The notes beneath the pieces were generated by a model that was given only the letters and a program-made list of their open reading frames with translations, searched no databases and had not been told where the DNA came from. A program made the translations under genes and the position numbers. A DNA stretch of 51,784 bases from NCBI RefSeq assembly GCF_001661495.1, contig NZ_BDDT01000020.1:1-51784 (forward strand), read 5' to 3'. The stretch is from Pseudoalteromonas prydzensis. GTDB lineage: Bacteria; Pseudomonadota; Gammaproteobacteria; Enterobacterales; Alteromonadaceae. The number at the start of each line of letters is the position of its first letter. The first letter of the stretch is position 1. Shown here in pieces: positions 33,457-42,769 of the stretch.

Positions 33457-33659
33457 TGGACTTTTCAGCTTTAACAAAAAAAAGCAGTGCGTCCTTTAAT
33501 CAGCATAAAAATCTGCTGAAAAAGCTCGCTAAGGGACAAACGGTAAAGTGTGAAGTGTGCCAAGGCACACTAACATTGGATTTAAAAACTCAGCAACCCG
33601 GTCAAGGGGTTGCTAAATGCCCGAAGGGCTGCACAGAAATCGTGTTGGATTTAGCGTAG
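33456..33659 (+). CDS. Small zinc-ribbon-like protein, unknown
   Basis: 67 residues. The GTG start overlaps the previous stop (TAGTG) and has AGAGG eight bases upstream. The N-terminal half is basic and helical. The C-terminal half has two cysteine pairs, CEVC near residue 31 and CPKGC near 56, spaced as in a small zinc ribbon. Its function is unknown. Its stop is 2 bp from the convergent UPF0149 gene. Confidence 0.65.
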   Translation: MDFSALTKKSSASFNQHKNLLKKLAKGQTVKCEVCQGTLTLDLKTQQPGQGVAKCPKGCTEIVLDLA

Positions 33660-33661
33660 CG

Positions 33662-34282
33662 CTAGCTCCAACTCTCTTCTTCATCGGTATATAGGCCACT
33701 TTGTACCGCGATGATCTCTATTAGCTCTGCAAAGCCTAATGCAAAATCTCCCATCACTGCAAACTGTTGCTGACTTAGCTGTACTTCACTAAGCTGATTT
33801 TGCTCAGCAATTGTTGTAATAAGCTGTGGCTCTAAAGCAAAAAAACCTAAGCTCGCATAAGCAGTTTGCAATGCTTCAATTAAATCGCTCGTAAGAGTAT
33901 CTGCTTGCAACAGTTTATCAATATAGCTTTGTGCGCCTTGTACAAAGCCCTGACACCATTGCTGACACTCATGTAAATCAAGGTAGCTGTCATCTTCGCC
34001 ACTGACTTGTAAACTAACAGGTAGCTTAAATCCCGTCTCATACACTTGTTCACTGATCTGATGGTACAAGGCCATAAAAGCAAATAATACTTGCTCTTCT
34101 AACTGCCCATTTGTATTTGGCACAATCTGTTCAAGCCACTCATGAACATCTAATGGCTCGGGTGAACATATTACCGCAAACAAGTACCCTTTACTTTGCA
34201 CTAAGGTCATAGCACCGTCATGACCCGCTAAATAGCTACTTAACTGTTGGCCATGTTGCGCTGAAAACTCAGGGATTTGCAT
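33662..34282 (-). CDS. UPF0149 (YgfB/YecA-like) family protein
   Basis: 206 residues, acidic (SGEDD, YTDEEESWS). Family-type features are DGAMTLVQSKGYLFAVICSPEPLDVHEWLEQI near the N-terminus and CQQWCQGFVQGAQSYI near the middle. The C-terminal SEC-C zinc motif of YecA is absent. It follows gspN by 18 bp on the same strand, so it may be read through from the gsp operon. Function is unknown. Confidence 0.78.
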   Translation of the reverse strand: MQIPEFSAQHGQQLSSYLAGHDGAMTLVQSKGYLFAVICSPEPLDVHEWLEQIVPNTNGQLEEQVLFAFMALYHQISEQVYETGFKLPVSLQVSGEDDSYLDLHECQQWCQGFVQGAQSYIDKLLQADTLTSDLIEALQTAYASLGFFALEPQLITTIAEQNQLSEVQLSQQQFAVMGDFALGFAELIEIIAVQSGLYTDEEESWS

Positions 34283-34300
34283 ATAACACTCTAACCTTAC

Positions 34301-35059
34301 TTAAAAATTTAATGGATAACGGCCATCACTATCCGCACGGCCCAAAAATTTAGCGGCATCATGTACTTCTTTGGGTAGCGATGCTTCAGGTTTAATAAAA
34401 CCAGCTACTTTGAAATCTAGATTAGCTTTTAAAGTGGCGTCGGCGGCTAGTCCTAAACGATTTTCTGGATCAACTAACACAGCAATGTCACCTGATTTAC
34501 AACTTAGCTTGCCGCTTAGTGGACCAACACTAAACCAACCAGATAACCCTTTTACGTCTATGTTGGGGCTGGCAATTTCGCCGCTTAACGCATCACAATA
34601 AGGCTGTCCTGAGTTATATTCGTCTAACTCAACAATTACACGCCCTTTCGCACTAATAGGTAACGGTAACTGCAAACGCTGCATCGCACGTTCAACACTT
34701 AAACGTAACGTCGCATCATTTAATGCCACCGCTTGATTAAATAAACCATAACTAAAGTCACTACGACCAGACATTTCATCAGTGTTACGCACATCACCAA
34801 ACTTCAAATTGCCCTTGAGCTGACCGGTGAACAATGCCCAACCAGACACATCCCAGTTTAGATTATTAATTTGCTCGCCCTGATAACGCAGTTGCATGAT
34901 CCGCCCCTGCCAAATACTGCCTGAGGCTTGGCCTATTTGCAGATCTTTCGGTAAGTGAGGGCTTGCCAAATTAAGTGCAACGGCAGCGGGCGTTTTTAAT
35001 AATGCAAAAAAGATAAAAGCAAACAAAAACACTACTATAAGAATCGCTATTTTTTTCAT
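34301..35059 (-). CDS. gspN: Type II secretion system protein N
   Basis: 252 residues. One N-terminal membrane segment (about 4-22, AILIVVFLFAFIFFALL) precedes a beta-rich periplasmic domain with the family's LPKDLQIGQASGSIWQGRI and GQLKGNLKFGDV. GspN is an accessory inner-membrane component present in only some type II systems. It is the last gsp gene and starts 3 bp after the gspM stop. Confidence 0.88.
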   Translation of the reverse strand: MKKIAILIVVFLFAFIFFALLKTPAAVALNLASPHLPKDLQIGQASGSIWQGRIMQLRYQGEQINNLNWDVSGWALFTGQLKGNLKFGDVRNTDEMSGRSDFSYGLFNQAVALNDATLRLSVERAMQRLQLPLPISAKGRVIVELDEYNSGQPYCDALSGEIASPNIDVKGLSGWFSVGPLSGKLSCKSGDIAVLVDPENRLGLAADATLKANLDFKVAGFIKPEASLPKEVHDAAKFLGRADSDGRYPLNF

Positions 35060-35062
35060 TCT

Positions 35063-35536
35063 TTACTTCTCTAATACCAATCGGCTAACACGCACATAGC
35101 CTGGTTTATCGTCGCGACTAAGATCTAAATTTTCAATCAATACGCCTTTTGTATTTACTAGCTCATCCAGCCATTGCACAAGTTTATTAAACTGTACTGA
35201 GTCGATGGTTAACCTTAGTGAATTATCGCTAGGTTGCATTTTGCTAATGGTAATATCAAAACGGCCACGGGTGGCATTCACGATTTGACTCAAATTTTGA
35301 TTACTTGTAATAGCACGCGCATTGCCAGCTTTGAGCTTAACAATGCTGCTATCAACCCAAGTTAATAACTCTTGCTGTTTAATTTGATTTTTTTCAGCTT
35401 CTGCAATGGCATTATTTAATGGTCTAAAAATTCCCATTACTAAAACAAAGATAACAAAAATAACACCCGCAACCATCACTAGTTGTTGCTCTTGCTCTTT
35501 TAAGCTACGCCACTGTTTTAAAAGTTGTTGTTTCAT
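35063..35536 (-). CDS. gspM: Type II secretion system protein M
   Basis: 157 residues. A short cytoplasmic segment and one membrane helix (about 19-38) are followed by a small periplasmic ferredoxin-like domain. The N-terminus LLKQWRSLKEQEQQLV is typical. GspM forms the inner-membrane platform with GspL, GspC and GspF. Its ATG overlaps the gspL stop by 4 bp. Confidence 0.92.
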   Translation of the reverse strand: MKQQLLKQWRSLKEQEQQLVMVAGVIFVIFVLVMGIFRPLNNAIAEAEKNQIKQQELLTWVDSSIVKLKAGNARAITSNQNLSQIVNATRGRFDITISKMQPSDNSLRLTIDSVQFNKLVQWLDELVNTKGVLIENLDLSRDDKPGYVRVSRLVLEK

Positions 35537-36741
35537 GCAGCACCTCGTAGTTTGATTTCACCGACTACAAAGTCGCCGTCATTATTCAATGACCCCTGAT
35601 CAACAGTTAAGCCTCGTTGTTCAAGGATTGATTTAACTTTGCCAAATGTTTGAAAATCTTTGCCGCGGGCACGAATTCTAAGTTCATTGCGACGTTGGTC
35701 ATAACGTAACGTCTCTGGGGTAAATTCTTTAACTTGATTAAACACTGTCACCAGTTCATTGGTTAAATCAAGAAAACCAGCGCTGTTGCCCCCCTCTAAT
35801 TTAGCCAGTTCACCCTGAATTTGATTTTTAATTAAATGTGGGCGCACGGTTTTACCTGGAAAAGCAGTTTGGTAACGCGTAACGACTTGTGTTTTAGCAA
35901 TCTCAAGCTCGCTATTTAACTGATGTAATTCAAAGCCTTTAACAGCAACGGAGCCAACTAAGGCGATACTTGCTGCAATGGCTGCACTTTGCCAATACCC
36001 CCACCATAACGCGCTTTTCTTTTTCAGTTGATACTGACCTTGACGTAGGTTGAACTTAATATTCGGTAATTGCTTGGCAAATAACGCCAATGGTAAATCA
36101 TAGGCATCAGTTTGTGCTGTAAGAGTCACGGTCTCTGGAAATTGTGATGCAGGGCTGTAATGAGCAACATCAGGATGACCTAACGCAGTTAAGTATTCAG
36201 CTAACCAACTTTGCTCTACAGCACTAATGCGCCATGAACCTTGCTTACACAGCCACTGATTATTAAGCTCTATAACACTTAGGCCGCCATTTTCAGCAAT
36301 AGGTAATAATAATGCATCTGGTAACAGTTTGAATACTTCTATGTCATGCTCAGCAAATACAGTTAGCCAAGTTTCAAACCAGTCCCTATCTGTCATGGCT
36401 ACTTTAATCGCATGTTTATCTTCCACCATCGTCGGCTCAGCAATGGCTATAAATAAATCATCTACATCACATGCAATTTCTTCTTCAAGCATATACGGCA
36501 GTGCTTGCTCAAGCTTGCGATTGAATTTAGTAGGTAGTATTACCGTTTTTAGTTGCACTTGATCGCAAGGCAACAATACAACAACTTCACGGCTTTGTGA
36601 TTTTTCAGCAAGCTCACTTAGTTGCTCAGCGTTGGGCAATTCGCCACTGGCAATTATTTCTTGTTCTAATGGTGAGTAAATCAGCCAATTAATACTATCT
36701 TGTTGAGTTTGACCCGTGCGGATCAACAGTATTTCTGTCAC
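35533..36741 (-). CDS. gspL: Type II secretion system protein L
   Basis: 402 residues. A cytoplasmic actin-like domain (about 1-235) opens MTEILLIRTGQTQQDSINW and has LPYMLEEEIACDVDDLF near 80. It is followed by a membrane helix (about 250-268) and a periplasmic domain. GspL links the ATPase GspE to the platform. It overlaps gspK and gspM by 4 bp each. Confidence 0.93.
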   Translation of the reverse strand: MTEILLIRTGQTQQDSINWLIYSPLEQEIIASGELPNAEQLSELAEKSQSREVVVLLPCDQVQLKTVILPTKFNRKLEQALPYMLEEEIACDVDDLFIAIAEPTMVEDKHAIKVAMTDRDWFETWLTVFAEHDIEVFKLLPDALLLPIAENGGLSVIELNNQWLCKQGSWRISAVEQSWLAEYLTALGHPDVAHYSPASQFPETVTLTAQTDAYDLPLALFAKQLPNIKFNLRQGQYQLKKKSALWWGYWQSAAIAASIALVGSVAVKGFELHQLNSELEIAKTQVVTRYQTAFPGKTVRPHLIKNQIQGELAKLEGGNSAGFLDLTNELVTVFNQVKEFTPETLRYDQRRNELRIRARGKDFQTFGKVKSILEQRGLTVDQGSLNNDGDFVVGEIKLRGAA

Positions 36742-37733
36742 TGTACGCCTCCAAATTTTCGCGCCAGTATAGTTACTTCGCCATTTTTGGCTTGCAGTAA
36801 AGTGGTCATCGAAAAACGCAGATCGACAAATTTAGCCTGCGCTTGTAGTTTAAAATATTCGCTCTTTATGGTGAACAAGTTCTCAACGGACTTAACATTT
36901 TGCGCCCCTTGTTGATTAACTTGTTCAAAAAATTCTTCTATATCAGTAAAACCATCTTCTGGTCGAGCAGATAACACAGCTTGCGCCCCTGACTCACTTA
37001 GGCCATCAATCAATGCGCTCAATAATAATGCTTGCTCAGGAGCGAGGGTATTGACATTAATCGCTAATAATTCGCTACCTGGGATCACACACACATAAGG
37101 TAATACTTTTTCCATTACTAAAGGGTTAAAGCCTTTTACTAAGCGTAACTCTGAGGTTGATGCAAAATAACTATTCGCGGTCATATAAGGAGTTTGACGC
37201 GATAAGTACTCGTCCTCTTCTGCACCCGAGCGATACGTAATGCTGTCTTCATCTAACCAGTCGTATACGCTGTCTGCCATTGCTTCTTCTGATTCTTCGG
37301 CTGGCAAATTTTCAATATTTTCCAATAATGCTAATAGCGCCGAATGGGCAGGGTTGGTTTTATTCGTACTACCGCTACCCGTTTGCGGAGCTTGGGCTCG
37401 TAATGCGTTAAGGTTCAAACACGCCTGCAAATCAGTGATATTACCTTGCAAGGTACCATTATCAACCGGATACGGTATATCACCTTGCTGTGCCCATATT
37501 TGTTTTAAAGTTGTTTTATCAGGATCATCTTTTTTGCTCTGTAAAATAGCTTTTATGGCAAGCTCTTCAGCTGCATAGGCATACCACTTAGCTTGCTGGT
37601 GACCTTGTATATTGGTACTTTTTTGCACTTGAACGAGTAAGTTAGCACTCATCTCAACAGCTAGAATAGAGGCTAAAGCAACAATAAATAAAACAATGAT
37701 AAGCGCAGCACCACGGGAAGATCTAATTGCCAT
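36738..37733 (-). CDS. gspK: Type II secretion system minor pseudopilin K
   Basis: 331 residues from ATG 37733, which has an AGGGGGG Shine-Dalgarno three bases upstream. An ATG at 37859 lies deep in gspJ and is rejected. The prepilin helix is RGAALIIVLFIVALASILAVEMS and, as usual for GspK, lacks Glu5. The large globular domain (ADSVYDWLDEDSITYRSGAEEDEY and NVNTLAPEQALLLSAL) is typical. GspK caps the pseudopilus. It overlaps gspJ by 11 bp. Confidence 0.93.
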   Translation of the reverse strand: MAIRSSRGAALIIVLFIVALASILAVEMSANLLVQVQKSTNIQGHQQAKWYAYAAEELAIKAILQSKKDDPDKTTLKQIWAQQGDIPYPVDNGTLQGNITDLQACLNLNALRAQAPQTGSGSTNKTNPAHSALLALLENIENLPAEESEEAMADSVYDWLDEDSITYRSGAEEDEYLSRQTPYMTANSYFASTSELRLVKGFNPLVMEKVLPYVCVIPGSELLAINVNTLAPEQALLLSALIDGLSESGAQAVLSARPEDGFTDIEEFFEQVNQQGAQNVKSVENLFTIKSEYFKLQAQAKFVDLRFSMTTLLQAKNGEVTILARKFGGVQ

Positions 37734-38448
37734 TAGCCCCCCCTCGCTGGTTTTGCCCACTATTACTATTACCGCCTGTTCCACCATTACCAGTATTATT
37801 GCCGTTATTGCCCGCAGCACCATTTCCGGCAGGTGCTTGTACAGTAACTTTCCCATCACCAGGGACTAAAAATACACGGCGAATAGGCTCGGCCTCAATT
37901 TGTTGCATTGTCACTGCAATCGCTTTTGGCAATGCTTTAATTTGCCATTGCTCTTGCCATTCATTCTTGTCATCTAAAAATTCAAACTTAAGATCTTCAA
38001 TATCATGAAGGATCACTTGTACACGCGGCTCAATATTATCGAGTTGATCAACATACACACGGTAGACACGTTCAAGATTATCATCAACTACCCGATAGCC
38101 AACGGCTTGAAGCTCTGAGCGTGGCAGTAAATTAATTGGGTTGATCCAGCCATCACGTACAAAGCCAATGCCATCATATTGGCTATCTAAAGTGTAACGT
38201 CCGGCAAGTATGTATAGCTCTTGCACATCACCCGCTTCATTACGCACTGCGCGCTTGGTCATTTGGCTAAAATCTTGATCCATTAATCTAAAGGTGGTTT
38301 GCAGCCCATTTAACTCAGCAATTTTTTCATCTGATGCATCTTTAGCTTTAGTAGTTGAATCCAGAATTTGGTGAGTCGCTAACACTACAAAGGCCAAAAT
38401 ACCCAGCGCTACCATCACTTCTAAGAGTGTAAAACCGCGCTGCTTCAC
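37723..38448 (-). CDS. gspJ: Type II secretion system minor pseudopilin J
   Basis: 241 residues. The prepilin signal is KQRGFTLLEVMVALGILAF with cleavage after Gly4 and Glu at +5. The globular domain includes FRLMDQDFSQMTKRAVR and VYVDQLDNIEPRV. The last 40 residues are Gly/Asn-rich repeats (GNNTGNGGTGGNSNSG), longer and more repetitive than I would expect for GspJ, and may be disordered. Its ATG directly follows the gspI stop. Confidence 0.93.
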   Translation of the reverse strand: MKQRGFTLLEVMVALGILAFVVLATHQILDSTTKAKDASDEKIAELNGLQTTFRLMDQDFSQMTKRAVRNEAGDVQELYILAGRYTLDSQYDGIGFVRDGWINPINLLPRSELQAVGYRVVDDNLERVYRVYVDQLDNIEPRVQVILHDIEDLKFEFLDDKNEWQEQWQIKALPKAIAVTMQQIEAEPIRRVFLVPGDGKVTVQAPAGNGAAGNNGNNTGNGGTGGNSNSGQNQRGGANGN

Positions 38449-38826
38449 TTATTTGCTGCCTTTATTTAAATAGCTGGTTAACTCATAAACTGAGTGCTCT
38501 AGCTTTTCATCACTAAATACATTAATCGTGACTTTTAAAAAGCTTTTATCAGCTGTTGCTTCAGTATCTTGGCGCCAATACCAATCTATACCGGCCATTG
38601 TTTCAGTGCCTTTGGTGCCATTTTTACCTTGCCACTTTTCACCTAAGGTACGCTGTTCAATCAATACATTTTCAGCGACCCAAGATGCATAAGTTTGCTC
38701 TTCGAGGCTTGATAAGTGATTAATATGCTCACCAGTCGCTTGCATCGCAGCGATGCCGGCCATAGCGCAAATACTTAGCGCCACCATAACTTCTAATAAG
38801 GTAAAACCTTGATATTTGTTATGCAT
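38449..38826 (-). CDS. gspI: Type II secretion system minor pseudopilin I
   Basis: 125 residues, standard. The prepilin sequence is QGFTLLEVMVALSICAMAGIAAMQ, followed by SWVAENVLIEQR (the SspI-like WxAxNxL motif) and a small domain. GspI nucleates the pseudopilus tip with GspJ and GspK. The ATG overlaps the gspH stop by 1 base. Confidence 0.93.
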   Translation of the reverse strand: MHNKYQGFTLLEVMVALSICAMAGIAAMQATGEHINHLSSLEEQTYASWVAENVLIEQRTLGEKWQGKNGTKGTETMAGIDWYWRQDTEATADKSFLKVTINVFSDEKLEHSVYELTSYLNKGSK

Positions 38827-39428
38827 TATTCTGGCTCTCTACGTAAGTTAACCGGCGCCGAAAACTCTCCTTCAATGAAGTACACAGGTTCTTTTTCGTC
38901 TTGTAATTCATAGATAAGTTGAAAGGCACTTACTTCACCTGAAGATAAAAGTAGTACTTGTGGAATTTTCATTTTTTGTAATTCGAGTAAACTTTCGTCG
39001 TCGCCACCACTCATTAGCTCACGCCAATTGGATTGCTCTAGTAAGTTATCCTGTGACCATGCTAAATCGTCTAAATTGAGAGTTAGTTTTAAACGTTCAT
39101 CGACGGTGATTGGCGCAAACAGTTTTTCACGATCAAAGGTGATCCACTTTTCACCATCAAACACTAAAAACTCAAAGGTGTTTTTATCCAAGTGAAAACC
39201 GAGTTCAACCTGATTTAATATCGCAAATTCAGAGGCCATATTAATAGTGGTATGCAGTCTCAGTGCCTGTTTATCAAGCTCATCTTCGTCGCCGCCATCA
39301 AGGCTGTATACCACCATTTTAGTGGCAAAAGCGATCACCACTAGCACAACTAAAATCTCAATTAAGCTAAAGCCACGATTCGGTGACTTTAGCTTTGCAA
39401 GGCGTGACTCATTAGCACTTAACAGCAT
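38826..39428 (-). CDS. gspH: Type II secretion system minor pseudopilin H
   Basis: 200 residues. The prepilin motif is RGFSLIEILVVLVVIAFATKMVVYSL at about residues 18-43, so the leader peptide is a long, basic 19 residues. A GspH-type beta domain follows (INMASEFAILNQVELGFHLDKN). It lies 49 bp after gspG in the gsp operon. Confidence 0.9.
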   Translation of the reverse strand: MLLSANESRLAKLKSPNRGFSLIEILVVLVVIAFATKMVVYSLDGGDEDELDKQALRLHTTINMASEFAILNQVELGFHLDKNTFEFLVFDGEKWITFDREKLFAPITVDERLKLTLNLDDLAWSQDNLLEQSNWRELMSGGDDESLLELQKMKIPQVLLLSSGEVSAFQLIYELQDEKEPVYFIEGEFSAPVNLRREPE

Positions 39429-39477
39429 ATTAAGCTCAGTGCAGAGTGTAATAACGCCTTTAGTTCACTGCGCATTA

Positions 39478-39903
39478 TTATTTTTCTTCATCCCAGTTAC
39501 CAATGTCATCATCAGTACCTACTTCGCCATCTGGTCCCATAGAAAAGATATCAATTTTACCAATTTCCCCTGGGCTGATTAACTGATACGGGTTACCCCA
39601 TGGATCTTCTGGTAATTTAGAAATAAAGCCACCTTCAGGAAAACGCTTTGGTACTGGCTCAATGCTAGTTTTAGTTACTAAGCCTTCAAGGCCTTGCTCT
39701 GTGGTTAGGTACGCTTTGTTCTTTAATTTATAAAGACTCATAGCATCTTCTAGTTGCTGAATATCAAGATGCGCTTTATCTAATGCCGCTTCTTCTTGCT
39801 GGCCCATAATATTGGGTGCCACGATTGACATGATCATGCCAATGATAACCAGTACCACCATAACTTCGAGTAATGAGAAACCTGCTTGTTTATTCACGTA
39901 CAT
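39478..39903 (-). CDS. gspG: Type II secretion system major pseudopilin G
   Basis: 141 residues from ATG 39903. A GTG two codons later (39897) has better spacing (7 bases) from AGAGG and may be the real start. The prepilin sequence is QAGFSLLEVMVVLVIIGMIMSIVAPNIMG, the family signature. C-terminal calcium-site residues appear in DIFSMGPDGEVGTDDDIGNW. GspG is the main subunit of the pseudopilus. A 68-bp gap separates it from gspF. Confidence 0.95.
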   Translation of the reverse strand: MYVNKQAGFSLLEVMVVLVIIGMIMSIVAPNIMGQQEEAALDKAHLDIQQLEDAMSLYKLKNKAYLTTEQGLEGLVTKTSIEPVPKRFPEGGFISKLPEDPWGNPYQLISPGEIGKIDIFSMGPDGEVGTDDDIGNWDEEK

Positions 39904-39971
39904 ACCTCTGTTGTTCTTAATAATTAACCATCGTAACACGCTGAAAATGCATTACGAAATCCCTAAAAATA

Positions 39972-41207
39972 TTAAAGTCCAATCGCTTTATTCATAGCCA
40001 TAATCGGTTGCAATATAGCCATAACGATAAACAATACAATAACTGCCATGGACGCTATCATCGCAGGCTCTAAGAGTTTTAGCGAGACATTTACCATGGT
40101 TTCAAATTCGCGATCTTGGTTGTTTGCAGCGCGCTCCAGCATCTGCTCAAGTTCACCTGATTTTTCACCACTGGCGATCATATGCAGCATCATCGGTGGA
40201 AATAATTTAGTTTGTTGTAAAGAGGCTCTTAAGCTCGCCCCTTCACTGACACGAGTGGCAGCATCGGCCACCGCTTTTTTAATTTTTTCGTTGATCAATA
40301 CGCCACCAGAAATACGCATCCCTTCCAATAATGGCACTGAACTTGACGATAAAATACTCAAGGTACGGGCAAATCGAGCGGTATTGATACTGCGCGCTAC
40401 TTTACCGATACCCGGCATGATCAAAATTTTCGAATCATACCAAAAACGGATCTTAGGCTGTTTTAATGCGTGTTTAATACCAATCACTGTCGCGGTAAAT
40501 AATACCAAAGTAATGAACCAGTAATTTTGTACGTAGTTACTCGCAGCCATTACCCATTCGGTGGTCCAAGGAAGAACCTGCTTTGACTTCTCGAATGTCT
40601 TTAATATCTTAGGCACCACAGTACCTAATAGTATTGAAACAATACCAATTGCAAAGATCACTAAGATCACCGGATAGACCATTGCCTGCGTTATTTGACT
40701 ACGCATATGCTGGCGTTGTTCCGTGTAATCTGCCAAACGGTTTAATACCGCATCTAAGTGACCTGACTTTTCACCTGCAGCCACCATGGCGCGATATAAA
40801 TTATCAAACACATGCGGAAATTCTGACATACCATCAGCGAGCGTATAACCCTCAACCACTTTTGAACGTACCGACATTAGCATACGTTTCATACGCGGTT
40901 TTTCACATTGCTCAGCCACCGCCATTACCGCCCCTTCAACTGGCAGTGCCGATTGAATTAAGGTCGCTAATTGACGAGTGATTAGTGCAAGATCAGCGGT
41001 GGATATTTTTGGCTTAAAAAAGCTGCCAAACAGTGTGCTTTTCTCACCTTTGACGTGCTTTTCACCTTCCGCCGCCGGAACGACTTCAAGTGGAGTAAGC
41101 CCTTGCTCGCGTAAGGACTGGCGAATTTGTTTCGCAGTATCCGCTTCTTGAATACCTTTTTTTTCTTTGCCACGACTATCGAGTGCGCGGTATTCAAATG
41201 CTGCCAT
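39972..41207 (-). CDS. gspF: Type II secretion system inner-membrane protein F
   Basis: 411 residues, standard. It starts AAFEYRALDSRGKEKKGI, has two cytoplasmic domains with the paired TRQLATLIQSALPVEGAV and RFARTLSILSSSSVPLLEGM motifs, and three membrane helices (about 170-195, 225-242, 380-400). It is the platform protein that couples GspE to pseudopilus assembly. It starts 2 bp after gspE. Confidence 0.95.
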   Translation of the reverse strand: MAAFEYRALDSRGKEKKGIQEADTAKQIRQSLREQGLTPLEVVPAAEGEKHVKGEKSTLFGSFFKPKISTADLALITRQLATLIQSALPVEGAVMAVAEQCEKPRMKRMLMSVRSKVVEGYTLADGMSEFPHVFDNLYRAMVAAGEKSGHLDAVLNRLADYTEQRQHMRSQITQAMVYPVILVIFAIGIVSILLGTVVPKILKTFEKSKQVLPWTTEWVMAASNYVQNYWFITLVLFTATVIGIKHALKQPKIRFWYDSKILIMPGIGKVARSINTARFARTLSILSSSSVPLLEGMRISGGVLINEKIKKAVADAATRVSEGASLRASLQQTKLFPPMMLHMIASGEKSGELEQMLERAANNQDREFETMVNVSLKLLEPAMIASMAVIVLFIVMAILQPIMAMNKAIGL

Positions 41208-41209
41208 GG

Positions 41210-42769
41210 TTAACCTTCCTCACGCGTTACACGTAATACTTCTTCAAGGGTCGTTTTACCAGCTAATACACGACTACAGCCATCTTGGCGAATACTTGGC
41301 GTATGTTTACGAATGTATTTTTCAACACTTTGTTCGCCTTTACCGCTGTGCACGAGCTCGCGAACTGTTTCATCAACAACCAGTAATTCATGAATACCGG
41401 TACGGCCACGGTAACCATTAAAGTTACACTCTTCACAGCCTACAGCGCGGTAAATTGTCGGAGGCTCAGCAAATGGTACACCAAGCAATTCACACTCTCG
41501 CTCATCGGCAACATGTGCTTCTTTACAGCTGTTACATAAAGTACGTACTAGTCGTTGTGACAGCACGCCGAGCAAAGAGGATGATAATAAGAAAGGCTCT
41601 ACGCCCATATCTTCCATCCGAGATATAGCACCGGCTGCGGTATTGGTATGTAGCGTTGACATCACTAAGTGACCCGTAAGTGAGGCTTGTACGCCAATTT
41701 GCGCGGTTTCAAGGTCACGTATTTCACCGACCATCACCACATCAGGATCTTGACGTAATATGGCGCGCAGGCCACGGGCAAAGGTCATATCCACTTTAGT
41801 ATTTACTTGTGTTTGCCCAATACCAGGAATTTCATACTCGATAGGATCTTCAACGGTAAGAATATTACGGTCACGAGAGTTAATTTGGCTCATGCCCGCA
41901 TAAAGCGTGGTACTTTTACCGGAACCTGTTGGCCCGGTCACCAAAATAATACCGTGAGGTTTACTGATCAAATCAGAAAATAATTCACGGTTACGCAGCG
42001 TCATACCTAAATCTTCAAGATTTAGACGGGCGTTATTTTTATCTAGTAAACGCAGTACTACGCGCTCACCGAAACTAGACGGCATAGTTGATACCCGGAC
42101 ATCAACGGCACGTCCGGCAATTCGCAAACTAATACGACCATCTTGTGGAATACGTTTTTCAGCAATATCGAGTTTCGCCATTACTTTAATACGCGAAACA
42201 AGTAACGAGGCCAGCTTGCGGTTTGGTTTCAGTACTTCTTTAAGCACACCATCGACTCGGAAACGGATCACCAGCTCTTGCTCAAAGGTTTCGATATGAA
42301 TATCCGAAGCACCTTCTTTGATAGCTTCACTGAGCATCGCATTGATCAGCTTAATGATTGGCGCATCATCATCGCCCGCTAATAAATCTTCGGTCTGCGG
42401 CATCTCTTCAGCAAGGGAAAACAAGTCAACTTCGTTGCCAATATCTTCCATCATTTGCTGGGTTTCTGAACTATCGCGTTGATACGATGCTTCTAATAAC
42501 AGCTCAAATTTATCATCCGGTAATTGCTCAAGGGTAAAACCATGACCAGCGATACGACGCACCTCTAGCAGTGCATCAATATCTAGCTCACCACGATAGA
42601 AAACCACACGGTCATCATTATTTTTGCTTAATAACATGCCTGCACGTCGCGCATACGAAAAAGGCAAACGCTTATTTGGCAGCTCGACCAAGTCATCACT
42701 GGTCATCAATTCGCTGTTATCTAACGGCGTAGCTTGCTCGTTGGTGATCTCAGTGATTGCATCAGTCAT
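41210..42769 (-). CDS. gspE: Type II secretion system ATPase E
   Basis: 519 residues from ATG 42769 (GAG 7 bases upstream; ATG 42787 would add six residues). The catalytic domain has Walker A GPTGSGKSTTLY, the Asp box ILTVEDPIEYEIPGIGQTQVN, Walker B RQDPDVVMVGEIRD and the His box TGHLVMSTLHTN. The zinc-binding tetracysteine is CNSC and CEEC. It powers pseudopilus growth. It overlaps gspD by 8 bp. Confidence 0.96.
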   Translation of the reverse strand: MTDAITEITNEQATPLDNSELMTSDDLVELPNKRLPFSYARRAGMLLSKNNDDRVVFYRGELDIDALLEVRRIAGHGFTLEQLPDDKFELLLEASYQRDSSETQQMMEDIGNEVDLFSLAEEMPQTEDLLAGDDDAPIIKLINAMLSEAIKEGASDIHIETFEQELVIRFRVDGVLKEVLKPNRKLASLLVSRIKVMAKLDIAEKRIPQDGRISLRIAGRAVDVRVSTMPSSFGERVVLRLLDKNNARLNLEDLGMTLRNRELFSDLISKPHGIILVTGPTGSGKSTTLYAGMSQINSRDRNILTVEDPIEYEIPGIGQTQVNTKVDMTFARGLRAILRQDPDVVMVGEIRDLETAQIGVQASLTGHLVMSTLHTNTAAGAISRMEDMGVEPFLLSSSLLGVLSQRLVRTLCNSCKEAHVADERECELLGVPFAEPPTIYRAVGCEECNFNGYRGRTGIHELLVVDETVRELVHSGKGEQSVEKYIRKHTPSIRQDGCSRVLAGKTTLEEVLRVTREEG

